Source: Thalassospira lucentensis MCCC 1A00383 = DSM 14000 (GTDB lineage: Bacteria; Pseudomonadota; Alphaproteobacteria; Rhodospirillales; Thalassospiraceae). From it: a stretch of 64,000 nt of DNA. The translations under genes were made by a program, and so were the position numbers. Below the pieces are notes generated by a model. That model saw only the letters and a list, made by a program, of their open reading frames with translations, did no database searches and was not told the origin of the DNA. Shown in pieces: positions 34,965-43,591 of this stretch. Numbering within the stretch: position 1 is the stretch's first letter; every line of letters starts with the position of its first letter. The stretch covers positions 512,417 to 576,416 of the forward strand of contig NZ_ATWN01000002.1 of assembly GCF_000421265.1 (NCBI RefSeq), read 5' to 3'.

Positions 34965-35854
34965 ATGAATATCGGATTCATTGGTTTGGGTGTAATGGGG
35001 CAACCGATGGCTGGCACCTGATTTCAGCAGGACATAGCGTTCAGCTTCATCGGATAAAAGACAAATCCCGTCATTTGGTAGAAATGGGCGGTCAGGAAGC
35101 CAAATCGGCAAAGGATGTTGCCAAGGCATCGGACATTATCATCCTGATGTTGCCTGATACGCCTGATGTTGAGGCTGTCCTGTTTGGCAAGAGCGGCGTG
35201 GCTCAGGGGCTTGATGCGGGTAAAACTGTCATCGATATGAGTTCGATTTCTCCGGTTGCAACCAAAGAATTCGCCAGCCATATTTCTGACCTTAACTGTG
35301 CGTATCTTGATGCGCCGGTGTCCGGCGGTGAAGCCGGTGCCAAATCTGCAACCCTTTCCATCATGGTTGGTGGCACGCAAGAGGATTTCGACAAGGTCCT
35401 ACCTGTCCTTAAAGTCATGGGCAAAAACATTAATCTTGTCGGGGGGGGGGGGGCGTTGGTGATGGGCAAACGGCCAAAGTTGGCCAATCAGATCATTGTC
35501 GCACTGACCATCAATGCGGTGTCTGAAGGTTTGCTGTTCGCGTCAAAAGCGGGGGCTGATCCGGCAAAGGTGCGTGGCGCATTGATGGGTGGATTTTCAT
35601 CCTCAAAGATCCTTGAAATGCATGGTCAGCGTATGATTGATCGCAATTTCGAGCCAGGATTTCTCATTCCACTGCATCAAAAAGACATCAACAACGCCCT
35701 TGATGCCGCAAGAAGTATCAAACTCTCACTCCCATCGACATCACTGGTTCAGGAACTGTTCAATGTCTGCGGTGCATTGGGGCATGGAGAGGAAGATCAT
35801 TCGGCACTCGTACGGGCTCTGGAAACGATGGCCGCCCATCAGGTGAATTCCTGA
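34965..35854 (+). pseudogene. garR: Damaged tartronate semialdehyde reductase gene (garR copy 1)
   Basis: From the ATG at 34965 the frame reads MNIGFIGLGVMGQPMAGT and then stops at 35019-35021. Losing one base near 35013-35018 explains this: the next frame continues LISAGHSVQLHRIKDKSRH to the end at 35854 as a normal GarR/HIBADH protein. At 35441-35453 there is a run of 13 G where the family motif VGGVGDGQTAKVANQ needs five. The words GVGDGQTAKV are legible in another frame, and one extra G at 35482-35483 restores the frame, so the net change is +9 bases. Either a decayed gene or sequencing error; an intact paralogue follows at 37452. Confidence 0.8.
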
Positions 35855-35946
35855 TCAGTAATTCGGTTTTGCCGTGAGCGCTGCTTGCGGCAAAATCCCC
35901 GTATATGCGGGGCAAGAGTATAAGAGTGTTCGTTTGCTAACGTGCT

Positions 35947-36414
35947 TCAGTATGGTTGTTCGTCAAGTTCTAACGCAGTTCCTGCACCGTCCCAGTGCCG
36001 GGTTGATTGGCTGCAACGAGACAGATGCATACGCATCGCATGGCGCGCCCCAGCATCATCGCGTCTTTCTATGGCATTAAAAACGGCAAGGTGTTGTTGG
36101 CGGATTGCCATGCCTTTCATTTCTGCTGAAAGACCTGATGGGGCGATAGCAAGCACCATGCCGCTGCGAATCTCTGGCAGCATAGTTTCCAGACAGCTTA
36201 GGAAAAAGTTGTTATGCGTGGCACGGGCGACAGAGAGATGGAATTCGAAATCCACTTCAAAGGAGAATTGTGACGTTTGGTGGAGCTTTTCGAGGTCGGA
36301 CATCGCTTTCTTCAGGCGCGCAATATCCGTTTCGGTGCGGTATCTTGCTGCCGCCGCTGCGGCCTCACCTTCAATGCCAATTCTGTATTCGAAACAAAAA
36401 TTTCGCGGGTTCAT
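35947..36414 (-). pseudogene. GntR-type regulator fragment (FCD domain only)
   Basis: This is a 155-residue frame matching only the C-terminal effector domain of FadR-type GntR regulators. YRIGIEGEAAAAAARYRTET aligns with REGVEGESAALAAERRTDKQ of the intact regulator at 36484, and FEFHLSVARATHNNFF and QHLAVFNAIERRD carry the usual His residues. The ~80-residue DNA-binding head is absent and a stop lies immediately upstream of the ATG. It looks like the remnant of a tandem duplication that also produced the two garR copies. Confidence 0.75.
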
Positions 36415-36483
36415 CTATCGATGCTCCAAACTTCCATGCACGGTATGGTTTTGTCTATCTTGCTGCTCTGATGACATATCTCG

Positions 36484-37179
36484 TCAGGATTTTCCTGTCT
36501 GTCCTTCCATCAGTCGCTTATGAGACGAGCATACATGGTGACGCATCGCGGTGCGTGCACGCTCTGGGTCTTTGGCTTCGATGGCGTCAAAAATCTCCTG
36601 GTGCTCGTGATTTACAGCTTTATTAAAGTCGGAACTGAAAGCCGCAATATTCCATGTAAGATTCATGCATAATTGTATTTGTGTACGAAGTGACAGCAGT
36701 GTGTTGACGTAGAATGGGTTGCCTGATGCCTCGGCAATGCCGACATGAAATTTGAAATCTCTGCCTGCGCTATCCTCAATTGAATCTCCCGGCTGGCAGG
36801 TCGATACGCTGCGCAACATTTCCAGTTGCTTGTCAGTGCGGCGCTCAGCTGCAAGAGCTGCCGACTCACCCTCCACACCCTCGCGGAAGCTGGAAAAGGG
36901 AGCAATGTCTGCAATACTGGCAATTACCGGAAACTGTACGTCTGAAGACGGCTTTCGCGTAACGAAGCTACCCGATCCGCGACGTGATAAAATAAGCCCC
37001 TCAGTACGGAGCCGTGCAAGCGCTTGTCGGATCACCGGACGCGAAACGTTGAACTGACGTGCCATCTCGTTTTCGGAAGGCAGACGTGAATTTTCTGCCC
37101 AGGTTCCGTTACGGATGAGATCAAACATTTCACGGTACGTAATGTCAGACAGCTTGTCTGCGACTTCATCAACCGTCAC
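36484..37179 (-). CDS. GntR-family (FadR/FCD type) transcriptional regulator
   Basis: This is a 231-residue protein. GTG at 37179 is six bases from a perfect GGAGG, so it is preferred to longer frames. The winged helix is EMFDLIRNGTWAENSRLPSE, then MARQFNVSRPVIRQALARLR, then RRGSGSFVTRK. The FCD domain runs from ~residue 90 (FREGVEGESAALAAERRTDK) with FKFHVGIAEASGN and NHEHQEIFDAIEA. It is divergent from the intact garR at 37452. The motif shared by the garR and glycosidase promoters may be its operator. Confidence 0.87.
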   Translation of the reverse strand: MTVDEVADKLSDITYREMFDLIRNGTWAENSRLPSENEMARQFNVSRPVIRQALARLRTEGLILSRRGSGSFVTRKPSSDVQFPVIASIADIAPFSSFREGVEGESAALAAERRTDKQLEMLRSVSTCQPGDSIEDSAGRDFKFHVGIAEASGNPFYVNTLLSLRTQIQLCMNLTWNIAAFSSDFNKAVNHEHQEIFDAIEAKDPERARTAMRHHVCSSHKRLMEGQTGKS

Positions 37180-37346
37180 GTTTATCCTCCCAATCTGATG
37201 CTTTGGATATTTAGCACGCCCGTCGGAAAAGACATCATTGGGCACTTTGACCCTTGCCTTAAAAACAGCGTGTGGCGGTGCAATTTTTTCCGACCTTACC
37301 AGCTTCCAAGCTAGCAAAATTGCATTGTTATCGCAAGCGAGTTGGA

Positions 37347-37360
37347 AAATTTGTAAAAAT
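37347..37360. promoter_or_regulatory. AAATTTGTAAAAAT motif upstream of garR
   Basis: It lies 92 bp upstream of garR copy 2. The reverse complement of the site at 38386-38399 matches 13 of 14 positions. Both are about 90 bp before genes that flank the second GntR regulator, so a shared operator is plausible. It is AT-rich, so chance resemblance is not excluded. Confidence 0.4.
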
Positions 37361-37451
37361 CTGTTACTTCCGTTTGGCCAATCAGGCGAAAATGATATCC
37401 GGTTATCCCGGAGTGCATACGCGTATCATAATCACGACGGAGGAAACTATC

Positions 37452-38333
37452 ATGGCAAAAATTGGCTTCATCGGGCTTGGCACTATGGGGTGCCCAATGG
37501 CTGAGCGCTTGATCAAAGCGGGGCACGAATTGCGGATTACGCGGGTAAAAGATGCGTCGCGTTATCTGGTTGATCTCGGTGCGACTGCCTGCGAAACGCC
37601 TGCAGAGGTCACGCAAGGAAGCGAAATCGTTATTTTGATCGTTCCAGATACGCCAGACGTTGATTCGGTTCTGTTTGGCGATCGGGGGGTTGCCTCCACG
37701 CTTGGTTCCGGCGCGATCTTGGTTGATATGAGTTCGATATCGCCGCTGGCAACCAAGGAATTTGCCTCAAAAATCAATGCCCTTGGTGCTCAATATGTTG
37801 ATGCTCCTGTGTCTGGTGGCGAAACTGGCGCACGGGAAGGAACTCTCTCGATCATGGTTGGTGGAACCCGGGATGCGGTGGCTTCTGTACGTCCAGTGTT
37901 GGAGGCAATGGGGAAAAATATCACTCACGTCGGCGATATAGGGGCAGGGCAAACAGTCAAGGTTGCCAACCAGATCGTGGTTGGTCTGACGATCCAAGCT
38001 GTCAGCGAAGCCTTTCTTCTTGCGAAAAAGGCTGGTGTCGATCTACAGGTCGCTCGTGACGCCATGCTGGGCGGCTTTGCTCAGTCGCGAATCCTCGAAT
38101 TGCATGGACAACGGATGATTGATGAAACCTTCGACCCTGGTTTCAAAATCGCCCTGCACCGCAAAGACTTGAATATCGCGCTGACAAATGCGGGGCAGCT
38201 AAATGTCGCGCTTCCGAATACTGCTGGTGTGGTTCAGATCATGAATGCCGCGATCGCACAAGGCGAGGGGCAGAGTGACCATTCCGCACTATTCCGGGTG
38301 CTTGGCGCAATATCCGGTTCAGATTCTGAATAG
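37452..38333 (+). CDS. garR: Tartronate semialdehyde reductase (2-hydroxy-3-oxopropionate reductase)
   Basis: This is a 293-residue protein starting at the ATG at 37452, with GGAGGAAACTATC upstream. The N-terminal Rossmann motif is IGFIGLGTMGCPMAERLIKA. The substrate-binding strand is DAPVSGGETGAREGTLSIMV (~residues 117-136), followed by the catalytic Lys in GAGQTVKVANQIVVGL (~170-185). The C-terminal helical domain ends with GEGQSDHSALFRVL. It reduces tartronate semialdehyde to D-glycerate with NAD(P)H. It supplies the glycerate kinase at 43592. It is the intact paralogue of the damaged copy at 34965. Confidence 0.9.
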   Translation: MAKIGFIGLGTMGCPMAERLIKAGHELRITRVKDASRYLVDLGATACETPAEVTQGSEIVILIVPDTPDVDSVLFGDRGVASTLGSGAILVDMSSISPLATKEFASKINALGAQYVDAPVSGGETGAREGTLSIMVGGTRDAVASVRPVLEAMGKNITHVGDIGAGQTVKVANQIVVGLTIQAVSEAFLLAKKAGVDLQVARDAMLGGFAQSRILELHGQRMIDETFDPGFKIALHRKDLNIALTNAGQLNVALPNTAGVVQIMNAAIAQGEGQSDHSALFRVLGAISGSDSE

Positions 38334-38385
38334 TCGGCGTGTGATCAGGCAGTGCGCATTATCAAGATATAGATAGTGTTGACAA

Positions 38386-38399
38386 ATTATTACAAATTT
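38386..38399. promoter_or_regulatory. ATTATTACAAATTT motif upstream of the glycosidase-like gene
   Basis: This is the inverse of the motif at 37347-37360 with one mismatch. It lies directly after a TTGACA (38379-38384) that could be a -35 box, so a bound repressor would block the promoter. It is 90 bp upstream of the next start. Confidence 0.4.
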
Positions 38400-38488
38400 A
38401 CCAAGCTGTGATAGCTGAGCATGGTGTCGAGGCACTGAAAGCGTCGCTGCGCCATGCTCGGCAAACGCCTAAATATAAGGAAAATAAG

Positions 38489-40561
38489 ATGTCAGGGGAA
38501 AACGAGCGGGATCGTAAATCTGGTGGAACATCTTTCACCGGAGAAGATGGGTGGTGGCGCCGTCCCTTTTCTGTGTTCCAAACCAATCTGCAAGAGATCG
38601 ACGCAACTATGGATGTTGAACAGACTCTTGATAGAATTGAGGCTCAGGGTGCGACGACGTGGCTGATTAATACCGGCGGAATCTCTTCGTTTTATCCGAC
38701 TGATCTGCCCTATCAGACTCGCAATCCCTTTCTGGCAGACCGACCGTCAGGAGATCTGATTGGTGATGCTGTTGCCGCTGCAAAGAGACGCGGGATCAAA
38801 GTCCTGTCACGCCTCGATTTTTCCAAGGTATCCCCACGTATTGCCAAGGAACATCCGGAGTGGTTGTTTGTATCGCCGAAGGGCGAGCCGCAGATTTACA
38901 ACACGCTTTATAGCACCTGTCCGAACCGTGATTATTATCAGAACCGGTCGTTAGACATTCTGGATGAGGTCATTGATCGCTATCCGATTGATGGGTTCTT
39001 TTTTAACTGGTTCGATTTTTCCGAAATGGATTACAGCCGGGTCTATCACGGCGTTTGCAGTTGCAATGTTTGCCAAGAGCGCTTTGCGACATACTCCGGT
39101 GGCAAGGAGCTTCCCGATGGTCCGGGGCGCCCGAACTATGCGCAGTGGTTGAGTTTTGCAAATGATGTCGTAACCACACTGTGTGCCAAGATCTCGGACC
39201 ATATCAGCGCCAGACGTCCGGATGCGGCGCTTGTTCTCAAACGCGGTGCGCCGATTGTCTACTACGAGGCAAACAACGCATTCGGGCGAGAGCCATGGCA
39301 CCATAACACCTCAGAGAATGTCGGCGCGCATATGACTGGTCTGCCCGAGATTTCCCTGTTGGTGAACTCGGTATCTTTCATCGATATGCCCTATCGGATG
39401 TCTGGCGAGCAGCCTGAAATGTTCGCGCAATATTTGCTGCAGGCAATCGCGCGCGGCGGAAATCCGTCGACATATATCATGGGTGCACCGGGCCGTATTC
39501 CCTATGCAAACCTGCCTGTGGCAGGCCAAATTCAGTGCTTTCATCGCAACCATCATGAAATTTATCGCGGTCTTCGACCCGCCTCGAATATTGCGTTGGT
39601 TCGGCCTGATCCGGTGCGCCGCGCTGAACCAGGTTATGCACAAAATGTTTCTGAATTCCGTGGGCTTTTCTCTGGCTTGACGGAGCGTAACCTGCCGTTT
39701 GACGTGGTGGCGGTCGAATGCATTTCCAAGATCGCTGAAGAAGGTCGTCTCAGTCAGTTCCAGATGATCATTTTACCTGACCTTGGTCAGGTTGGATCTG
39801 ATACGGCATCGGCTTTGGACGCCTATGTGGCGGCTGGTGGGAATGTTGTGCTGACCGGAGGCAGTGCAATAACCGACGAGGGCGAAGGCGAACTTGCCAC
39901 AGGCCCTGCTATCATGCGCGCTGGTAATGTTTTGACCGGTTCCGACTTGTGGTCGACATTCGTGACCGATGCTGAACAAACGCAATCTGATGCGTTTTGT
40001 TTTGCGCCGCGTATGGTGGCCGTTTACGGCACCTATGCCAATTACGTTTGGAAGCCGCGTGCCGAAAAGATGGGCCGTCTTGCACCGCAAGCGCCGTTCG
40101 GCCCACCCGAAAAGTGTTATGGCCATATCCTTAGCGACCACCCAGCTGCGGTTCGGTTGATCAATGGTGGCAGTGTTACCCAGTTTCCGTGGACCATTGG
40201 TCATACCTATCGCGAATTCGGGACGACCGAAATCAGGGATTTCTTCCTCGATTGTGTTGCCGATCTTGCGACCCCGACGGTCACGGCTGAGTTGCCAGAT
40301 CAGGTTGAAATTGTCGTTGGACGGTCGGATGCAGGCCTGGTCATTCATTTGATCAATCAAAGCGGGATGCGAACCCGATCCGTTGGACCGCACTTGCCAA
40401 TCTCGGGCGGTGTCCTGCGGATAAAGGATGGTGTCGGTCCGGCGCGGCTTCTGAAGTCGGATAAAGAAATTGAAGGCCAAACTGAAGATGGCGCGCTCGT
40501 GCTTGAGCTGCCTGAGCTTGGACTTTACGAGGTCGTCGTGCTGCCCGAAGCAGCGCAATGA
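38489..40561 (+). CDS. Putative glycoside hydrolase (TIM barrel plus trimerisation-like domain)
   Basis: This is a 690-residue protein with no signal peptide. It starts at the ATG at 38489 (AAGGAAAATAAG upstream). The first ~370 residues look like a hypothetical glycosidase barrel: GGISSFYPTDLPYQ, RRGIKVLSRLDFSK, CPNRDYYQNRSLDILDEVID and IDGFFFNWFDFSEMDY with possible acidic catalytic residues. The CSCNVCQERF segment is typical of such families. Residues ~410-610 resemble the beta-galactosidase trimerisation (GATase-like) domain: FQMIILPDLGQVGSD and YVAAGGNVVLTGGS. It probably acts in the cytoplasm on an imported uronate-containing glycoside. No family number can be given. Confidence 0.65.
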   Translation: MSGENERDRKSGGTSFTGEDGWWRRPFSVFQTNLQEIDATMDVEQTLDRIEAQGATTWLINTGGISSFYPTDLPYQTRNPFLADRPSGDLIGDAVAAAKRRGIKVLSRLDFSKVSPRIAKEHPEWLFVSPKGEPQIYNTLYSTCPNRDYYQNRSLDILDEVIDRYPIDGFFFNWFDFSEMDYSRVYHGVCSCNVCQERFATYSGGKELPDGPGRPNYAQWLSFANDVVTTLCAKISDHISARRPDAALVLKRGAPIVYYEANNAFGREPWHHNTSENVGAHMTGLPEISLLVNSVSFIDMPYRMSGEQPEMFAQYLLQAIARGGNPSTYIMGAPGRIPYANLPVAGQIQCFHRNHHEIYRGLRPASNIALVRPDPVRRAEPGYAQNVSEFRGLFSGLTERNLPFDVVAVECISKIAEEGRLSQFQMIILPDLGQVGSDTASALDAYVAAGGNVVLTGGSAITDEGEGELATGPAIMRAGNVLTGSDLWSTFVTDAEQTQSDAFCFAPRMVAVYGTYANYVWKPRAEKMGRLAPQAPFGPPEKCYGHILSDHPAAVRLINGGSVTQFPWTIGHTYREFGTTEIRDFFLDCVADLATPTVTAELPDQVEIVVGRSDAGLVIHLINQSGMRTRSVGPHLPISGGVLRIKDGVGPARLLKSDKEIEGQTEDGALVLELPELGLYEVVVLPEAAQ

Positions 40562-40571
40562 CAGAGGGGGT

Positions 40572-40603
40572 GTCATGCCCGGACGGCTAGGTACGGGCAT
40601 GAC
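40572..40603 (+). terminator. Hairpin after the glycosidase-like gene
   Basis: GTCATGCCCG pairs perfectly with CGGGCATGAC around a 12-base loop, 10 bp after the stop. There is no T-run. It separates the glycosidase gene from the TRAP operon. Confidence 0.6.
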
Positions 40604-40740
40604 TTCCAGAACAGCGAACCAACTGTTTGAAACGCGCCATCCATAAAGGATCAGGCGCATAACCAAGTCTATTAGACGAAAGCGGGGCCATCGCCCAAGC
40701 ATAACAAGACTTTCGCATAGACATCAGTGGAGGAAACAAG

Positions 40741-41709
40741 ATGAAACACTTTATTATCGGTGCGGCGATTGCCTTCGCGCTTTCCACACCAGTGCAGGCC
40801 GCACAGCAACTTATCCTTGGCACAATTACTTCCGAGACCTCGCATTTCGGCGTTGGCGCCGAAGCATTCTTTGACAAGCTTGAAGAGCTTTCTGGTGGTG
40901 AGTTTACCGGAATACAGGCACCTGCCGGTCAGCTTGGCGGCGAGCGCGACCTGATCGAAGGGCTGCAGATCGGCTCGGTTGATCTGGCCATGGTGTCGAC
41001 CGGGCCGCTTGGCAACTTCGTTCCCGAAGTTTACGCCTTTGATCTACCGTTCCTGTTCCGCGACTATGATCATGCCCGCAAGGTGCTTGATGGAGAGATC
41101 GGTCAGGAATTACTCAAAAAGGTCGATGAGAATAATCTGGTTGGCCTGGCATGGGCCGAAAATGGCTTTCGTCATGTTACCAACAATGTTCATCCTGTGA
41201 AAACGCCCGGTGATCTGGATGGTCTTAAGCTGCGCACCATGGAGAACAAAGTCCATATGGCCGCCTTTTCGGGCATGGGGGCCGCGCCAACACCGATGGC
41301 ATTTCCGGAAGTGTTTAGTGCCCTGCAGCAAGGCGTTGTTGATGGTCAGGAAAACCCGGTTACCGTGATCTCGGCTTCTAAGTTCTGGGAAGTGCAGAAA
41401 TACGCATCTCTGACTGGTCATGTCTATTCACCGGCCATTTTCCTTGCATCACCTGCCTTGTTCGAGGGGCTGAGTGATGAACAAAAAGGTTGGTTCTACG
41501 AGGCAGCGAAGGCAGGGGTTGAAGCGAACCGCGCTGAGGTCAACCGTCTTGAAGATAGCGGGGTCGCCATGATGCGCGAACACGGTATGGAGGTTCTGAC
41601 TGACGTCGATAAGGCACCGTTTGCAAAACTGGCAGAAGAAGCATCCTACGCCGTTTATACAGACCAATATGGTTCTGAGATGATCGAGCGGATCAAGGCC
41701 GTCAAATAA
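40741..41709 (+). CDS. TRAP transporter solute-binding protein (DctP-like)
   Basis: This is a 322-residue exported protein. The signal peptide is residues 1-20 (ending STPVQAA). The ribosome site GGAGGAAACAAG lies just upstream. It has the DctP core with GLKLRTMENKVHMAAFSGMG (~residues 160-179), including the carboxylate-binding Arg, and ALQQGVVDGQENPV. It is closest in feel to the sugar-acid (uronate/aldonate) branch of TRAP binding proteins, which fits the gene setting. A perfect terminator-like hairpin follows. Confidence 0.88.
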   Translation: MKHFIIGAAIAFALSTPVQAAQQLILGTITSETSHFGVGAEAFFDKLEELSGGEFTGIQAPAGQLGGERDLIEGLQIGSVDLAMVSTGPLGNFVPEVYAFDLPFLFRDYDHARKVLDGEIGQELLKKVDENNLVGLAWAENGFRHVTNNVHPVKTPGDLDGLKLRTMENKVHMAAFSGMGAAPTPMAFPEVFSALQQGVVDGQENPVTVISASKFWEVQKYASLTGHVYSPAIFLASPALFEGLSDEQKGWFYEAAKAGVEANRAEVNRLEDSGVAMMREHGMEVLTDVDKAPFAKLAEEASYAVYTDQYGSEMIERIKAVK

Positions 41710-41726
41710 CGCCTGATTTTGTGACC

Positions 41727-41757
41727 GGACCAGCGCGCCATGCGCTGGTCCTTTTTT
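41727..41757 (+). terminator. Rho-independent terminator between TRAP binding protein and permease genes
   Basis: GGACCAGCGC pairs perfectly with GCGCTGGTCC around a 5-base loop, followed by six T residues. It is 17 bp after the binding-protein stop, and only partial read-through would express the permeases. Confidence 0.85.
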
Positions 41758-41778
41758 CTTTTTGGAAGAAACGTTCGG

Positions 41779-42279
41779 ATGAAGCTTTTTTTGCGTGTCG
41801 AGACGGCCGCGACGCAGTTCGCTCTTGTGTGTGCCATTGCATTTTTGCTGATCGCAGCCGGGCTTGCAGTTTATCAGGTATCCACCCGTTTCATTTTTGG
41901 CCACCCGTCTACCTGGACGGAGGTTATCACACGGTTTGCTATGATTTGGGGGGTATTTATGGGCGTGGCCCCTGCGATCCGCGAGGGCGGTATGATTGCC
42001 GTCGATCTTGTTCAGAGGGTGTTGCCGCGCAAGTTTGGTGTTGCTCTTTATCTGGTTGCCACGGCGCTGACCATCATCTTCTTTGCGATCCTGTTTTGGC
42101 AAGGCTGGGCCATGACCGGGCGCGTTGCGCGCCAAACGGTTGCCGGTCTCGATCTGTCAATGTCTTGGGCCTATGCGGCATTGCCGACGGCATCTGTCTT
42201 TATTTTGATGTCGGCACTGGGCAGTGCAATCAGGGCTATTCAACATGGTTGCGTTGATCATTGGGAGGAAGCCCAGTGA
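41779..42279 (+). CDS. TRAP transporter small permease (DctQ-like)
   Basis: This is a 166-residue membrane protein. The ATG at 41779 is preferred because the longer frame runs into the terminator. There are four predicted helices: residues ~15-35, 45-65, 87-107 and 128-150. The WTEVITRFAMIWGVFMGVAP and AIREGGMIAVDLV segments are DctQ-like. Its stop overlaps the GTG start of the large permease (GTGA). Confidence 0.87.
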   Translation: MKLFLRVETAATQFALVCAIAFLLIAAGLAVYQVSTRFIFGHPSTWTEVITRFAMIWGVFMGVAPAIREGGMIAVDLVQRVLPRKFGVALYLVATALTIIFFAILFWQGWAMTGRVARQTVAGLDLSMSWAYAALPTASVFILMSALGSAIRAIQHGCVDHWEEAQ

Positions 42280-43556
42280 ATACAGCAATTGTTCTGTCTC
42301 TTTTGATCTTCTTTGTTGTCGGTGTGCCGATCGCGATCTCAATCGGTTTGGCGTCGGTTATCGGCATAGAGGTCCATGGCCGCCTTCCGCTGTTACTTGT
42401 GGCGCAACGGATGTTCGCCGGTCTCGACAGTTTTCCCCTGATGGCGATCCCGCTGTTTATTCTTGCCGGGAACCTTATGTCGGCGGGCGGCATTTCTTAT
42501 CGTCTGGTTGAACTCGCCAAATCAGTTGTTGGCGGTATTCAGGGTGGTCTTGCTGCCTCCTGTGTTTTGACATGTATGCTTTTTGCGTCCGTTTCCGGCT
42601 CTTCGGTTGCAACGACCTTTGCCATCGGTGCGATCCTGATACCTGCAATGGTTAAGCAAGGCTACCCTGCACCTTTCGCGGCCTCCGTCCAGGCCAGCTC
42701 CGCCGAGCTTGGGGTTCTTATTCCCCCTTCCATTCCGCTCATTCTTTACGGTGTTTCCACCGAAACATCGATTGGTGACTTGTTCGTTGCAGGGCTTGGT
42801 CCAGGGATGCTGGTCGCCGGATCACTGATGGCACTGGTTCTGATTTTGTGCCGTCTTCGAGGGATCGGCAAGCTTGGCAAGGATGATCGTCCAGGGTTCC
42901 TGAAAGCTCTGTTTTCGGCAATGCCAGCGCTTCTGGTTCCCTTCGTTATTCTTGGCGGTATCTATTCCGGGGTTTTCACTCCAACAGAAGCCAGTGCTGC
43001 TGCTGTGGTGGCTGCACTCGTTGTTGGTGGGGTGTTCTATCGCGAACTGAAGGTGCAAAACCTTTATCCGATCCTGAGGTCGACGGTCATTGCAACATCG
43101 GCAATCATGCTGATTATCTCGGCTGCGGCATTGTTTTCATTTTTGATTGCCCGTTCAGGCTTGCCCAATGAAATTGCCAGCTCAATCAAGGGGATGTTTG
43201 AAAGTAAATATTCGTTCCTTCTGGCTGTGAATCTCTTGCTTCTCGTGGTCGGTATGTTCATTGAGACCGCAGCAGCGATATTGGTTTTGGCTCCGATATT
43301 GACACCAGTTGCAATGTCTTATGGCGTTGACCCGGTTCATTTCGGGCTGATCATTGTGGTTAACCTTGCGCTTGGCATGATTACGCCCCCATTGGGCGTC
43401 AATCTTTTCGCGGCCTGTGCTGTTGCCAAGCTGCCGGTTGAGAAAATTATCCCTCAATTGCTGTGGTTTGTTCTGACAGTTTTTGCCGCCCTAATGATCA
43501 TCACCTACGTGCCCGCGGTTTCACTGTGGCCGGTGGAATTCATTAACGGGTCTTAG
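42276..43556 (+). CDS. TRAP transporter large permease (DctM-like)
   Basis: This is a 426-residue protein starting with GTG at 42276, overlapping the small permease stop and with GGGAGGAA upstream. There are about 12 membrane helices. The DctM signatures are FPLMAIPLFILAGNLMSAGG, SVSGSSVATTFAIGAILIPA and LIPPSIPLILYGVSTETSIG. With the preceding two proteins it forms a complete TRAP system. Confidence 0.92.
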   Translation: MNTAIVLSLLIFFVVGVPIAISIGLASVIGIEVHGRLPLLLVAQRMFAGLDSFPLMAIPLFILAGNLMSAGGISYRLVELAKSVVGGIQGGLAASCVLTCMLFASVSGSSVATTFAIGAILIPAMVKQGYPAPFAASVQASSAELGVLIPPSIPLILYGVSTETSIGDLFVAGLGPGMLVAGSLMALVLILCRLRGIGKLGKDDRPGFLKALFSAMPALLVPFVILGGIYSGVFTPTEASAAAVVAALVVGGVFYRELKVQNLYPILRSTVIATSAIMLIISAAALFSFLIARSGLPNEIASSIKGMFESKYSFLLAVNLLLLVVGMFIETAAAILVLAPILTPVAMSYGVDPVHFGLIIVVNLALGMITPPLGVNLFAACAVAKLPVEKIIPQLLWFVLTVFAALMIITYVPAVSLWPVEFINGS

Positions 43557-43591
43557 GCAGTTGAGATGTACCAGACACATGAAGGTAGAAA

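Noticed and set aside
39773..40702. 309-residue minus-strand frame under the glycosidase-like gene
   Set aside because: Antisense of a coherent plus-strand protein; no ribosome site or domain.
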